Positions 1-5,797 of a DNA stretch of 6,632 nucleotides are shown one piece after another. Numbering within the stretch: the stretch's first letter is position 1; every line of letters starts with the position of its first letter. Source of the stretch: an uncultured Solirubrobacteraceae bacterium (GTDB lineage: Bacteria; Actinomycetota; Thermoleophilia; Solirubrobacterales; Solirubrobacteraceae); NCBI GenBank assembly GCA_955652215.1, contig CATPAX010000111.1:1-6632 (forward strand), given 5' to 3'. The translations under genes were made by a program, and so were the position numbers. The notes beneath the pieces were generated by a model. The model saw only the letters and a list, made by a program, of their open reading frames with translations. It searched no databases and was not told where the DNA came from.

Positions 1-302
1 CCGGCGGTCAGGACCACGTTCGCCGAGATCACCGTCCCGCTGCACGCAAATGACGGCGTGCCGTTGTACACGACCAACGCCATCCACGGAAAGCCGCCAG
101 CCGGCGCAGGCGCTCCGCCAATGATCGCGTTCCGAGGCCGAATGATCCGACGATTGGTGCCGAGACTCCGTCGCAGGGAATGCCCCGTGCCCGATCGAGG
201 TGACGGGCCGGCGACCGCCGTCCCGACGAACCCCACCGGCACGAGGAGCAGCGCCACCAGGATGCTCCCTGCGGCGCGAAAGGCGAATATGTTCCGGTAC
301 AT
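1..302 (-). CDS. Secreted trypsin-like (S1 family) serine protease, N-terminal part only
   Basis: This is a 100-codon open frame with no stop before the left edge, so the gene is cut off by the window. The ATG at 302-300 starts a signal peptide: basic residues R3 and R9, a hydrophobic core at about 10-27 and a likely cleavage after the A29-V30-A31 motif. An arginine-rich propeptide (about 32-59) follows, then IIGG at 60-63, the classic new N-terminus of an activated chymotrypsin-fold enzyme. After it come FPWMALVVYNG (71-81), then C87-S-G-T-V-I-S and V-V-L-T-A at 96-100. In the family the next residues are G-H-C with the catalytic His, so the window stops two bases into the expected Gly codon; C87 would bond to that Cys. 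A GGAG lies three bases before the ATG and an AGGAG farther upstream. The enzyme should act outside the cell. The catalytic residues cannot be checked because they lie outside the window. The residue before IIGG is Ala, so activation may not be by a tryptic cut exactly there. It is divergent from the exported-protein gene. Confidence 0.85.
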   Translation of the reverse strand, partial: MYRNIFAFRAAGSILVALLLVPVGFVGTAVAGPSPRSGTGHSLRRSLGTNRRIIRPRNAIIGGAPAPAGGFPWMALVVYNGTPSFACSGTVISANVVLTA

Positions 303-668
303 CGTCTCCGTCGAAAACTCCTGGCTAGCAGTCCAATCGACCACACGGACCCACGAGCTTGAGCGGGAACTCTTCGCCTCGTCAGATCTCGCTCTGGCGC
401 GACCGGCCGCCGACTCTGGGACCCGCCCCAAGCTCTGGAGGACAAGGCTGATGCCCCGCGCCGCCTGGCGAAAGCTCTACATCTCTCCTCGCTACTGCCC
501 GATCGCACGGCATCGGTCATTGGTCCAGATTGGCGTAATTCGGCGATGAGCTGGATATCCCAACGGTTGTGGTGTCGCATCCGCCCCGTTCCGGGGCCAC
601 GGCGTCACGTCACGGACGACATGGCACACGCTCGGATGCGTGTGCGGGGCAAACAATGGAGGCTTCAA
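303..668. other. Divergent intergenic region, promoters expected
   Basis: This 366-bp stretch lies between the start of the secreted protease (minus) and the start of the exported choice-of-anchor P-like protein (plus), so it must hold promoters for both. I find no convincing -35/-10 pair. A small GC hairpin, 6-bp stem with a TTC loop, lies at 583-597. Open frames across it on both strands have no recognisable protein features and no suitable ribosome binding site. The only clear element is the GGAGG at its right end. Confidence 0.5.
658..662 (+). promoter_or_regulatory. Ribosome binding site that fixes the start at 669
   Basis: A GGAGG is followed by a six-base spacer and an ATG. It decides the start of the exported protein: the same frame is open back to 546, but only the ATG at 669 has this site and places a normal signal peptide at the N-terminus. 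Confidence 0.85.
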
Positions 669-2075
669 ATGTTTTTACTTCGGCCGAGATCCTTGCGATC
701 TCACGGTGTAGCGGGATCGCTTGCGCTAGGCGCCGCGCTGGCGGCGATAACGTTCGCTGCTGCTCCAGCGGGTGCGGCGACCGGTGACCATTTCACCTGT
801 CGCGCCAGCGCGTTGCGGGTCCAGGGTGCTGGTGTGCTGAACGTTGAGCCGGAGGTGGCTAACCCGGCGGGTGACCCGTGCGCGAGCGCCGGTACGGCGA
901 CGGCAAATGTGAATCTGCTACCGCTGCTCTCGGCGGTGGCGGGTCCGGCGAGCACGACCGCGAGTGCCTTCGCGGGGTCGGCTGCTTCGCAGGTGGCGAA
1001 CGTCAACGTGCAGGCGCTGGCGGTCACCGCGACCGCCGCGAGCGCGCACGCCGGCTACGCCTGCTCTGCGGGCAGCCCGGTCCCGACGGCGGGCTCCAAT
1101 GTGGTGAGTCTCAGCATCGGGGGCGGGACGCCGATCACGACCAGCGGGCCGGTGAGCCTGCCGGTCGGGGGGATCGCGAACGTTCAGCTCAACCGTACGA
1201 TCACCTCAGCGAGCTCAGTCACCCAGCGTGCGGTGGACATAGCCGTTCTCGGCGGCCCGTACAACGGTGCTGAGATTGTGCTGGGGGAGGCGACCGCCGG
1301 GCTCTCGGGCAATCCGTGTGACATCGGCACGACCGGTCTGAAGCCGCCTGGCATCCAGGGTGGACCGCCGAGCACGACCCCGTCGAGCCCGACGTTCGTG
1401 TTCACCTTCCCGCCCGGCACGACGATTCAGTGCAGTCTCGATCACCAGCCGTTCGCGGCGTGCAACGCAACCACCACGTTCACGAATCTCTCGATCGGCT
1501 GGCATGTGCTGTCCGTACGCGAGCTGCTGAACGGCGTACAGGGTCCCGTTTACACCTTCCGCTGGAAGGTGACCGGCGCCACCGGGGGAGGCTGCCCGCG
1601 CGCCACCGGACACATCAGTGGGCAGACGCTCGGACTGGTGCGCTTGGGCATGACTCGCCTGCAGACACGAAGGGCATATCGCCTGAACTCCACCTGGTCG
1701 CAGCCGAACCAGGATTTCTTCTGCCTATCCCCAATCGGCGTCCGCGTCGAGTACGCCTCGAGCGCGATGCTGCACCGGCTCCCGGCCGGGGCGCGCCGAG
1801 CGCTGCTCGGACGAGTGGTGCTCGCCCTGACAGCGAACACCCACTACGCCCTAGACGGCATCCGGCACGGCGCCACGCTGAGAGCGGCCCGCCGAGCGCT
1901 AGGAACCGGGAACCTGTTCCACATCGGAATCAACTGGTGGTACTTCGCCCCGCACGGATCCTGGACCGCCGTGCTCAAGCTACACCACGGGATCGTCGCC
2001 GAGGTCGGGATCGCCGACGGGCGCCTCACCACCAACCGTAAGACCCAGCTGGCGTTCATCCGCCGCTCAAGGTAG
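669..2075 (+). CDS. Exported choice-of-anchor P-like protein with Ig-like domain and C-terminal domain of unknown function
   Basis: The product is 468 residues. Residues 1-36 form a signal peptide (arginines at 5-10, Ala/Leu-rich core, cleavage near A-G-A-A). Residues 41-217 are rich in Ala, Val, Ser and Thr with few charges and resemble choice-of-anchor P proteins: repeated N-V-N-type strands (80-82, 111-113), paired Cys (C44, C71, C132, C217) and the L-N-R strand at 174-176. A Pro/Ser/Thr linker (228-241) leads to an Ig-like domain at about 242-301 with the typical C-S-L-D...P-F..C pattern (255-265), W278-H-V and a closing Y-T-F-R-W-K strand. The C-terminal part (309-468) begins with R-L-G-M-T-R at 325-330, has Cys at 309 and 352, and ends in a W/Y-rich region (423-445). 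Part of it resembles tails of other secreted proteins in Thermoleophilia, from memory only. No sortase motif or terminal membrane helix is seen, so it is probably secreted or held on the wall by other means. Its function is unknown; adhesion or wall association is a guess. Confidence 0.8.
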   Translation: MFLLRPRSLRSHGVAGSLALGAALAAITFAAAPAGAATGDHFTCRASALRVQGAGVLNVEPEVANPAGDPCASAGTATANVNLLPLLSAVAGPASTTASAFAGSAASQVANVNVQALAVTATAASAHAGYACSAGSPVPTAGSNVVSLSIGGGTPITTSGPVSLPVGGIANVQLNRTITSASSVTQRAVDIAVLGGPYNGAEIVLGEATAGLSGNPCDIGTTGLKPPGIQGGPPSTTPSSPTFVFTFPPGTTIQCSLDHQPFAACNATTTFTNLSIGWHVLSVRELLNGVQGPVYTFRWKVTGATGGGCPRATGHISGQTLGLVRLGMTRLQTRRAYRLNSTWSQPNQDFFCLSPIGVRVEYASSAMLHRLPAGARRALLGRVVLALTANTHYALDGIRHGATLRAARRALGTGNLFHIGINWWYFAPHGSWTAVLKLHHGIVAEVGIADGRLTTNRKTQLAFIRRSR

Positions 2076-2113
2076 GGCCATGGACAACCACGATTAGTTC
2101 ATTCGCGCGGCGA

Positions 2114-2130
2114 AGGCGGCGACACCGCCT
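2114..2130. terminator. Small hairpin after the exported-protein gene
   Basis: A six-base-pair stem (AGGCGG with CCGCCT) encloses a five-base loop, 38 bp after the stop codon. It has no T-run. It may add to termination together with the larger hairpin downstream, but alone it is weak. Confidence 0.3.
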
Positions 2131-2152
2131 CTCGCAGGCGCGCACGACGGGC

Positions 2153-2180
2153 GGGGCGTGTGCAGCACTGCACACGCCCC
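2153..2180. terminator. Strong GC-rich hairpin between convergent genes, probable bidirectional terminator
   Basis: Two perfect 13-base arms (GGGGCGTGTGCAG and its complement, 2153-2165 and 2168-2180) are separated by two bases, which in practice gives a 12-bp stem with a GCAC loop. It sits 77 bp after the exported-protein stop and 77 bp beyond the convergent decarboxylase stop, so it is centred between the two genes. There is no T-run on either side. U-less hairpins are commonly proposed as terminators in high-GC actinobacteria. Confidence 0.65.
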
Positions 2181-2257
2181 GACCAGGTTAAGCGCGTCGG
2201 GCTGGACTAGTCGGAGAGGACCGGGGGGTACGGGGCGCTAGACAACGAAGACGCGAA

Positions 2258-3517
2258 TCACGTGGCGTTCGCGAGGGCGAGCTTGGAGTTGACCAGCATC
2301 AACGGAGCCTTGGGGTCGTGCGGCTGGGGAATCGCCCCGAGCGTGAACTCGGCGATGACGCCGGGGCGGAAGACGAGGCAGTGGGTCGAGCCGCCGTATT
2401 GGAAGTGACCCAGCTCGTCGCCCTTCTTGACCTTGAAGCCGGGCGTGAGCTTCGAGTCGATCACGCAAGAGGACACCTCCGACATGCCCACAGGCACGAA
2501 GGCAACGAGCCCGATGACGGGATCGTCGGCCTCGATGAGAATGATCGCTCGGGTCGCGACGTGCGACAGGTAGGACTGCGAGTTCTTGGGCTCCGTCGCA
2601 TCCCGACCCTCAGAGTCGGCTTCCGAGAAGTAGGTGCCTTCCTGCACGAATGCCTTGACGATGGTTCCGGACACCGGGCTGTGCCAGCGGTGATAGTTGA
2701 GCGCGCTCAGGAAGGCCTGGTAGACAGTTCCGCCGACGAACTGATCGACCGAGTCGTCGTTGGCCAGCATGTCCTGCAGCGAATACGGCTGGCTCTTGAT
2801 CCAGAACCGATCCTGGCGCTCGACGTCGGTGCTGATGCCGTATGGGGTCGACTCGCAAGCGCTCACGATCACCTTGTCGTCATCCGGAGAGGCCACGGGC
2901 CGTTCGCCGTCCTTGAAATGGCGAGTGAAGAAGGCGTTCCAGGAGGCAAAGCCCCAGTGCTCGTCCTGCGGATCGTGCCGGTACTGGTGCATGCCAACCG
3001 CTCGCTGGGCCTCGGCGCTCTTCCAGCCAGTGGGCGAGTCATTGAGCACGTAGAGCGAATCCGCGCTGCTCAGGAACTCGCACCAGACGGTCAAGATCTT
3101 CTTCAACATCGCGTTGATCCGCGCGTCGCGGAAAGCGGCAAACCCGGCTGGCGTGCCCATCGTCCAGTCGAGGATCGCGTTCATGGGCGTGGCCACCATC
3201 GAGGTTTCGCTGAACTCGGGCGCCGTTCTCAGCAGCTCGGTCATCAGGCGCAGCAGCTGGTCGAAGGACTTGAGGTGGCGCTGTTGGTAGGGCTTGCTGC
3301 TTGGCACCTGGGCGATCATCTGCGAGACGTACATCCGCAGGATCGGGTCGCTGTCGACCAACTGCTGGAATTCAGCGATCACCGGTGCAAGCGGGACGTC
3401 ACCCTTGACATCCACCCGATCCCCAAAGCCTTCAATCCACGACTCGAGGTCCTCCTGATCGGCGGGAAGCCAGCCGGCCAGACGACGCGCATCCACCGGA
3501 TCGGGCTGAACGGTCAT
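2258..3517 (-). CDS. Phosphatidylserine decarboxylase-family pyruvoyl enzyme with N-terminal PSDC-associated domain (PsiD-like)
   Basis: The product is 419 residues. The N-terminal half matches the phosphatidylserine-decarboxylase-associated domain: W16-L-P, D57-P..R-M-Y-V, Q69-V-P, D86-Q-L-L-R-L, A99-P-E-F and the block P111-M-N-A-I-L-D-W-T-M-G-T-P. The C-terminal half is the catalytic domain: F196-F-T-R, R206-P-V-A-S-P-D-D-D, A220-C-E-S-T-P-Y, G262-G-T-V-Y-Q-A-F-L-S, Y275-H-R-W-H-S-P with the catalytic His region, and G375-G-S-T-H-C. In this family the chain cuts itself between G376 and S377, and S377 becomes the pyruvoyl group. The motif is GGST rather than the LGST usual in membrane-bound bacterial enzymes, and I see no membrane helix. 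The fungal tryptophan decarboxylase PsiD has the same two-domain layout and motif, so the substrate may be an amino acid; lipid decarboxylation cannot be excluded. No phosphatidylserine synthase gene is nearby. The ATG at 3517 is chosen because homology starts just after it; there is no ribosome binding site, which suggests a leaderless transcript. Confidence 0.9.
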   Translation of the reverse strand: MTVQPDPVDARRLAGWLPADQEDLESWIEGFGDRVDVKGDVPLAPVIAEFQQLVDSDPILRMYVSQMIAQVPSSKPYQQRHLKSFDQLLRLMTELLRTAPEFSETSMVATPMNAILDWTMGTPAGFAAFRDARINAMLKKILTVWCEFLSSADSLYVLNDSPTGWKSAEAQRAVGMHQYRHDPQDEHWGFASWNAFFTRHFKDGERPVASPDDDKVIVSACESTPYGISTDVERQDRFWIKSQPYSLQDMLANDDSVDQFVGGTVYQAFLSALNYHRWHSPVSGTIVKAFVQEGTYFSEADSEGRDATEPKNSQSYLSHVATRAIILIEADDPVIGLVAFVPVGMSEVSSCVIDSKLTPGFKVKKGDELGHFQYGGSTHCLVFRPGVIAEFTLGAIPQPHDPKAPLMLVNSKLALANAT

Positions 3518-3524
3518 GCGAAGG

Positions 3525-3530
3525 AATCTA
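3525..3530 (-). promoter_or_regulatory. Possible -10 element for a leaderless decarboxylase transcript
   Basis: TAGATT, a TANNNT-type -10 hexamer, ends seven bases before the ATG at 3517, which would put the transcription start at or next to the first base of the codon. This fits the lack of a ribosome binding site. No clear -35 box is present, as is common for actinobacterial leaderless promoters. The motif is short and could be chance. Confidence 0.35.
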
Positions 3531-3582
3531 CAGTTCAAGCCCGCTCGACGCCGCGGGCCCTCGGGGGCCGGGGGCGCGCCGG

Positions 3583-3596
3583 ATCGGGGCCCCGAT
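3583..3596. promoter_or_regulatory. 14-bp perfect palindrome upstream of the decarboxylase gene
   Basis: ATCGGGGCCCCGAT reads the same on both strands. It lies 65 bp upstream of the decarboxylase start, between that gene and the 19-bp repeats. It could be an operator for a dimeric regulator, but the DNA here is very GC-rich and a chance palindrome is possible. Confidence 0.3.
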
Positions 3597-3604
3597 ACGC
3601 CCGA

Positions 3605-3652
3605 GCATGGCTGCGTTACCGGCTGATAGGCCTGCATGGCTGCGTTACCGGC
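3605..3652. repeat. Two perfect 19-bp direct repeats, 10 bp apart
   Basis: GCATGGCTGCGTTACCGGC occurs at 3605-3623 and again at 3634-3652, with ten unrelated bases between. The period is 29 bp. The right copy covers the DoxX stop codon and the last codons; the left copy lies in the leader of the decarboxylase gene. The flanking bases differ on both sides, so the match ends sharply at 19. It could be a small tandem duplication of the DoxX 3' end or a pair of regulator binding sites. Confidence 0.85.
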
Positions 3653-4088
3653 GGTTGCTCGAGCGGGCCGTCAACCACACGAGAGACCCGAGGAGAACCG
3701 GCGCGAGCGTGAGGCTGGGGATCACATCACCGTGACCAACACCTGAGGCGCCGATGGCCACGACCATCGTGGCTGCGAGTAGTGCCGAAACTGGCAACAC
3801 CAGCGACCTGGCGATCAGGAGCGCTCCACCGCCGATTTCGAGCACGCCGACGAACACCTCCAAGACATCCGGCCACGGCAGGCCAAATGCGCGAAAGGCT
3901 CTCAACTCCCAGGCGTGAAAGGCAAACTTGACCAGTCCCGCCACGACGAAGATCACTCCCGTTATTACCGCGACCCGGCCAGCGGCTCGGTCACGTCGCA
4001 CCGAGGCGTCTGGGATCGTGATCACGCGCCGCCGGACCTCAGCAGCCACAACCGTCCGCCGGAAATGCCCACCTGTATCACTCTTCAC
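3645..4088 (-). CDS. DoxX-family membrane protein
   Basis: The frame gives 147 residues from a GTG at 4088. Four hydrophobic segments lie at about 38-57, 75-93, 96-113 and 123-140. The first contains the G-V-I-F..A-G-L-V-K pattern and the second the E-V-F-V-G-V-L-E-I-G-G-G-A-L-L pattern of DoxX-like small membrane proteins, with F-G-L-P in the loop between (68-71). The protein sits in the cytoplasmic membrane; members of this family are linked to redox and sulfur or quinone metabolism, but no reaction can be assigned here. The start is uncertain: the first 30 or so residues are Arg-rich and unlike the family, and in-frame GTG codons at 4049 and 4025 would give shorter proteins; the latter has a GAGG about 11 bases upstream. 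It begins 46 bp after the DUF899 gene on the same strand, so the two are probably co-transcribed. Its stop lies inside the right copy of the 19-bp repeat. Confidence 0.8.
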   Translation of the reverse strand: MKSDTGGHFRRTVVAAEVRRRVITIPDASVRRDRAAGRVAVITGVIFVVAGLVKFAFHAWELRAFRAFGLPWPDVLEVFVGVLEIGGGALLIARSLVLPVSALLAATMVVAIGASGVGHGDVIPSLTLAPVLLGSLVWLTARSSNRR

Positions 4089-4134
4089 CGAGACAGGCTC
4101 GCAGAACCCAAGAGCCGGCCCGGAAGCGGCTCGG

Positions 4135-4875
4135 CTACGGGCGTTGTCCGTAGCTGAGCTGCTCGTACCAGTGCCGAGGACGCCCCTCGGGTGTCAGGTC
4201 GAGCAGGTTCCAGACCGGCTCTAGGGTTCCGACGTGGCGCGGATTCTGTCCCGGATCAACGGGCGCGTAGAAGAGCTCCGAGCTCCAGAAGTGGCGGATC
4301 ACTTCACCGACCCGGTGAAACACGGTCAGCATCGGCCTTTGTGCGCCTTCGGCGGGCTCAGCGAAATAGTCGCGGTTGTATGTGTTGGTGGCGGAGGAGA
4401 GAAACCGCAGGTGCCTCCAGCCACGCTCCGCGGCGAAGGCGAGGACGCGCGGCAGTGGCGCCTTCGCGACGACCGCCAGGTTGACCTGCTGGCTCGCGTG
4501 CTCCGCCGCGCCGTCGAGCTGGTCAAGCAGTGCCGTGCACGAGGGACAGGGGCCCTGCTCGAGGGGCAACAGGGCCGTCTGGCCAGTGGCGGGCCCGGGG
4601 CTATCGTCACCTGGGTCACGTGGGAACATGAAGCTGTAGATCGCCAGCGAGTCCCGGCCCGGCGCGAATAGCGCCGACAACCTCACGTCGGTCGCGGCTC
4701 CGTCGGCCCCCGCCCCTTGAAAGACGTAGTCCTCGGGGACGGCTCCGCCGGGCGGGAGCTTGCGCCTCTCGGCGGCAACAGCCTCCATCGCCCGCCGTAG
4801 CTCGATCTCATGTTGGAGCAGGCGATCACGGGCCGCCCGGTACTCCGCTGACTCGCCTGGAAACGCGATCTCCAT
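4135..4875 (-). CDS. DUF899 family thioredoxin-fold protein
   Basis: The 246-residue product matches the DUF899 family along its whole length: E11-Y-R-A-A-R-D-R-L-L, E23-I-E-L-R-R, R37-R-K-L-P-P-G-G, E48-D-Y-V-F, L66-S-A-L-F, Y80-S-F-M-F, C110-P-S-C-T with L117-D-Q-L-D-G, N132-L-A-V-V-A-K, R151-G-W-R, N164-T-Y-N-R-D-Y, H195-F-W-S-S-E-L, A204-P-V-D-P-G-Q and W222-N-L-L-D-L-T-P. The C-P-S-C at 110-113 sits where a thioredoxin-fold protein carries its redox pair, so a thiol-disulfide role is likely but unproven. No signal peptide is seen; it should be cytoplasmic. The start is well supported by an AAAGGAGG three bases before the ATG. It is divergent from the HAD gene and is followed at 46 bp by the DoxX-family gene, a redox-flavoured pair. 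Many family members are annotated only as DUF899 or thioredoxin-like. Confidence 0.92.
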   Translation of the reverse strand: MEIAFPGESAEYRAARDRLLQHEIELRRAMEAVAAERRKLPPGGAVPEDYVFQGAGADGAATDVRLSALFAPGRDSLAIYSFMFPRDPGDDSPGPATGQTALLPLEQGPCPSCTALLDQLDGAAEHASQQVNLAVVAKAPLPRVLAFAAERGWRHLRFLSSATNTYNRDYFAEPAEGAQRPMLTVFHRVGEVIRHFWSSELFYAPVDPGQNPRHVGTLEPVWNLLDLTPEGRPRHWYEQLSYGQRP

Positions 4876-5034
4876 GGGCCTCCTTTCGTCGACTCAGTGA
4901 CGCCGCGGCTACACCCCGTTCGCTGCCCGGCAAGGCGTTAGACCGGCTGAAATCCCAGAACTCATCGTCCCCCAATGGAGAGCGACAGGCAGTTTTCGCG
5001 CGGTCAGCCTAATCCAGATGAAAGGATCCACGGC
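4876..5034. other. Divergent intergenic region between DUF899 and HAD genes
   Basis: This 159-bp stretch must contain promoters for both flanking genes. The only elements I can name are their ribosome binding sites: AAAGGAGG for DUF899 (4879-4886, minus strand) and AAAGGA for the HAD gene (5021-5026, plus strand). No clear -35/-10 pair or operator is visible. Confidence 0.5.
5021..5026 (+). promoter_or_regulatory. Ribosome binding site that favours a GTG start at 5035
   Basis: AAAGGA lies eight bases before the GTG at 5035. The alternative in-frame ATG at 4975 has only a C-rich stretch before it and would add 20 hydrophilic residues ahead of the first HAD strand. Confidence 0.65.
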
Positions 5035-5724
5035 GTGAACTTGGCGCATCACGACCATCCGGCGTTCCTGTTCGACCTCGACGGGACCCTCGTCGACAGC
5101 GTGTACCAGCATGTGATCGCGTGGCGTGATGCGCTTGAGGGCGTGGGCATCAACCTTCCCGTGTGGAAGATCCATCGCCGGATCGGGATGAGCGGAGGAC
5201 TCTTTGTCAATGCGTTGGCGCGCGAGCTCGACACCGAGCTCGACCGCGAGGTGATTGCGGCGTTGCCCGGCCTCCATGCGGACGCGTTCATCCGTCGGTT
5301 CGACAGCGTCCGGCCGCTCCCAGGCGCAGCGGAGCTGCTCGCGACGCTCAGCGCGCAGAACGTTCGGTGGGCGATCGCTACGAGCGGCCCGGAGCGCTAC
5401 GCGCGACTGTCGCTCGAGCTGCTGGGCCTGCCAGACGAGACGCCGCTGATCACGCGTGAGCAGGTCCGCTATGCCAAGCCCGACCCCGATCTGTTCCTCG
5501 CCGCGGCCGACCGAGTCGGAGCCGAGATAAGCGACAGCGTGGTTGTCGGGGACAGCGTTTGGGATCTCCTGGCAGCGAGACGGGCGCGCGCCCTTGGCAT
5601 CGGGTTGCTCTCCGGTGGTTATGGCCGCGAGGAGCTGATCTACGCTGGCGCCTATCGGGTGTACGACGATCCACGCGACCTGTTGAATCACTTGGACGAA
5701 GTCGGCGTCCGGCGGCCGCCGTGA
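5035..5724 (+). CDS. HAD superfamily subfamily IA hydrolase (phosphatase or phosphomutase-like)
   Basis: The product is 229 residues from the GTG at 5035. All four HAD motifs are present: motif I F13-D-L-D-G-T with nucleophile D14 and acid/base D16; motif II A115-T-S-G with T116/S117; motif III K148 in A-K-P-D-P; motif IV G172-D-S-V-W-D with D173 and D177 for Mg2+. The helical cap lies between motifs I and II (about 22-90), including the H47-R-R-I-G-M-S-G-G segment, which marks it as subfamily I. It should be a soluble cytoplasmic Mg2+-dependent enzyme acting on a small phosphorylated compound; relatives include phosphoglycolate phosphatases and beta-phosphoglucomutases, and the substrate cannot be told from sequence. 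It is transcribed alone, divergent from DUF899 and convergent with the membrane-protein gene. The length is normal for the family. Confidence 0.93.
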   Translation: MNLAHHDHPAFLFDLDGTLVDSVYQHVIAWRDALEGVGINLPVWKIHRRIGMSGGLFVNALARELDTELDREVIAALPGLHADAFIRRFDSVRPLPGAAELLATLSAQNVRWAIATSGPERYARLSLELLGLPDETPLITREQVRYAKPDPDLFLAAADRVGAEISDSVVVGDSVWDLLAARRARALGIGLLSGGYGREELIYAGAYRVYDDPRDLLNHLDEVGVRRPP

Positions 5725-5743
5725 GCTGGCGCCGCTGGAGTTT

Positions 5744-5768
5744 CGCCAGTGCGCCGACGCACCTGGCG
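5744..5768. terminator. Imperfect hairpin between convergent genes
   Basis: CGCCAGTGCG pairs with CGCA-C-CTGGCG, giving ten base pairs with one bulged C (5762) and a CCGA loop. It lies in the 73-bp gap between the HAD stop and the membrane-protein stop, where a terminator for both would be expected. There is no T-run. Confidence 0.45.
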
Positions 5769-5797
5769 CGTCCAGCTCGGTCGCCCGCCGCGAAGCG

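Noticed and set aside
29..580. Minus-strand open frame over the protease and intergenic region, and the plus-strand frame at 58-549
   Set aside because: Both overlap the S1 protease frame, which has a signal peptide and family motifs; these translations are low-complexity and Arg/Ser-rich.
546..668. Upstream start for the exported protein
   Set aside because: It would put 41 charged residues before the signal peptide, while the ATG at 669 has an ideal GGAGG.
1430..2041. A 203-codon plus-strand frame inside the exported-protein gene
   Set aside because: It is Arg/His/Pro-rich and overlaps the Ig-like and C-terminal domains, which are supported in the other frame.
3518..3637. Upstream start for the decarboxylase at 3637
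   Set aside because: The extra 40 residues are Pro/Gly/Arg-rich, partly encoded by the 19-bp repeat region, and unlike the family.
3605..3652. The 19-bp repeats as a minimal CRISPR array or att site
   Set aside because: There are only two units with a 10-bp spacer and no cas, integrase or transposase gene nearby.
2318..3712. A 464-codon plus-strand open frame opposite the decarboxylase gene
   Set aside because: It is fully antisense to a strongly supported enzyme, is rich in Arg, Gly, His and Asp with no domain pattern, and is typical of stop-free antisense frames in GC-rich DNA.
4975..5034. Upstream ATG for the HAD protein
   Set aside because: It has no ribosome binding site and adds 20 hydrophilic residues; the GTG at 5035 has AAAGGA at good spacing.
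4909..5691. A 260-codon minus-strand open frame opposite the HAD gene
   Set aside because: All four HAD motifs are on the other strand, and this frame shows no hydrophobic core or known motif.
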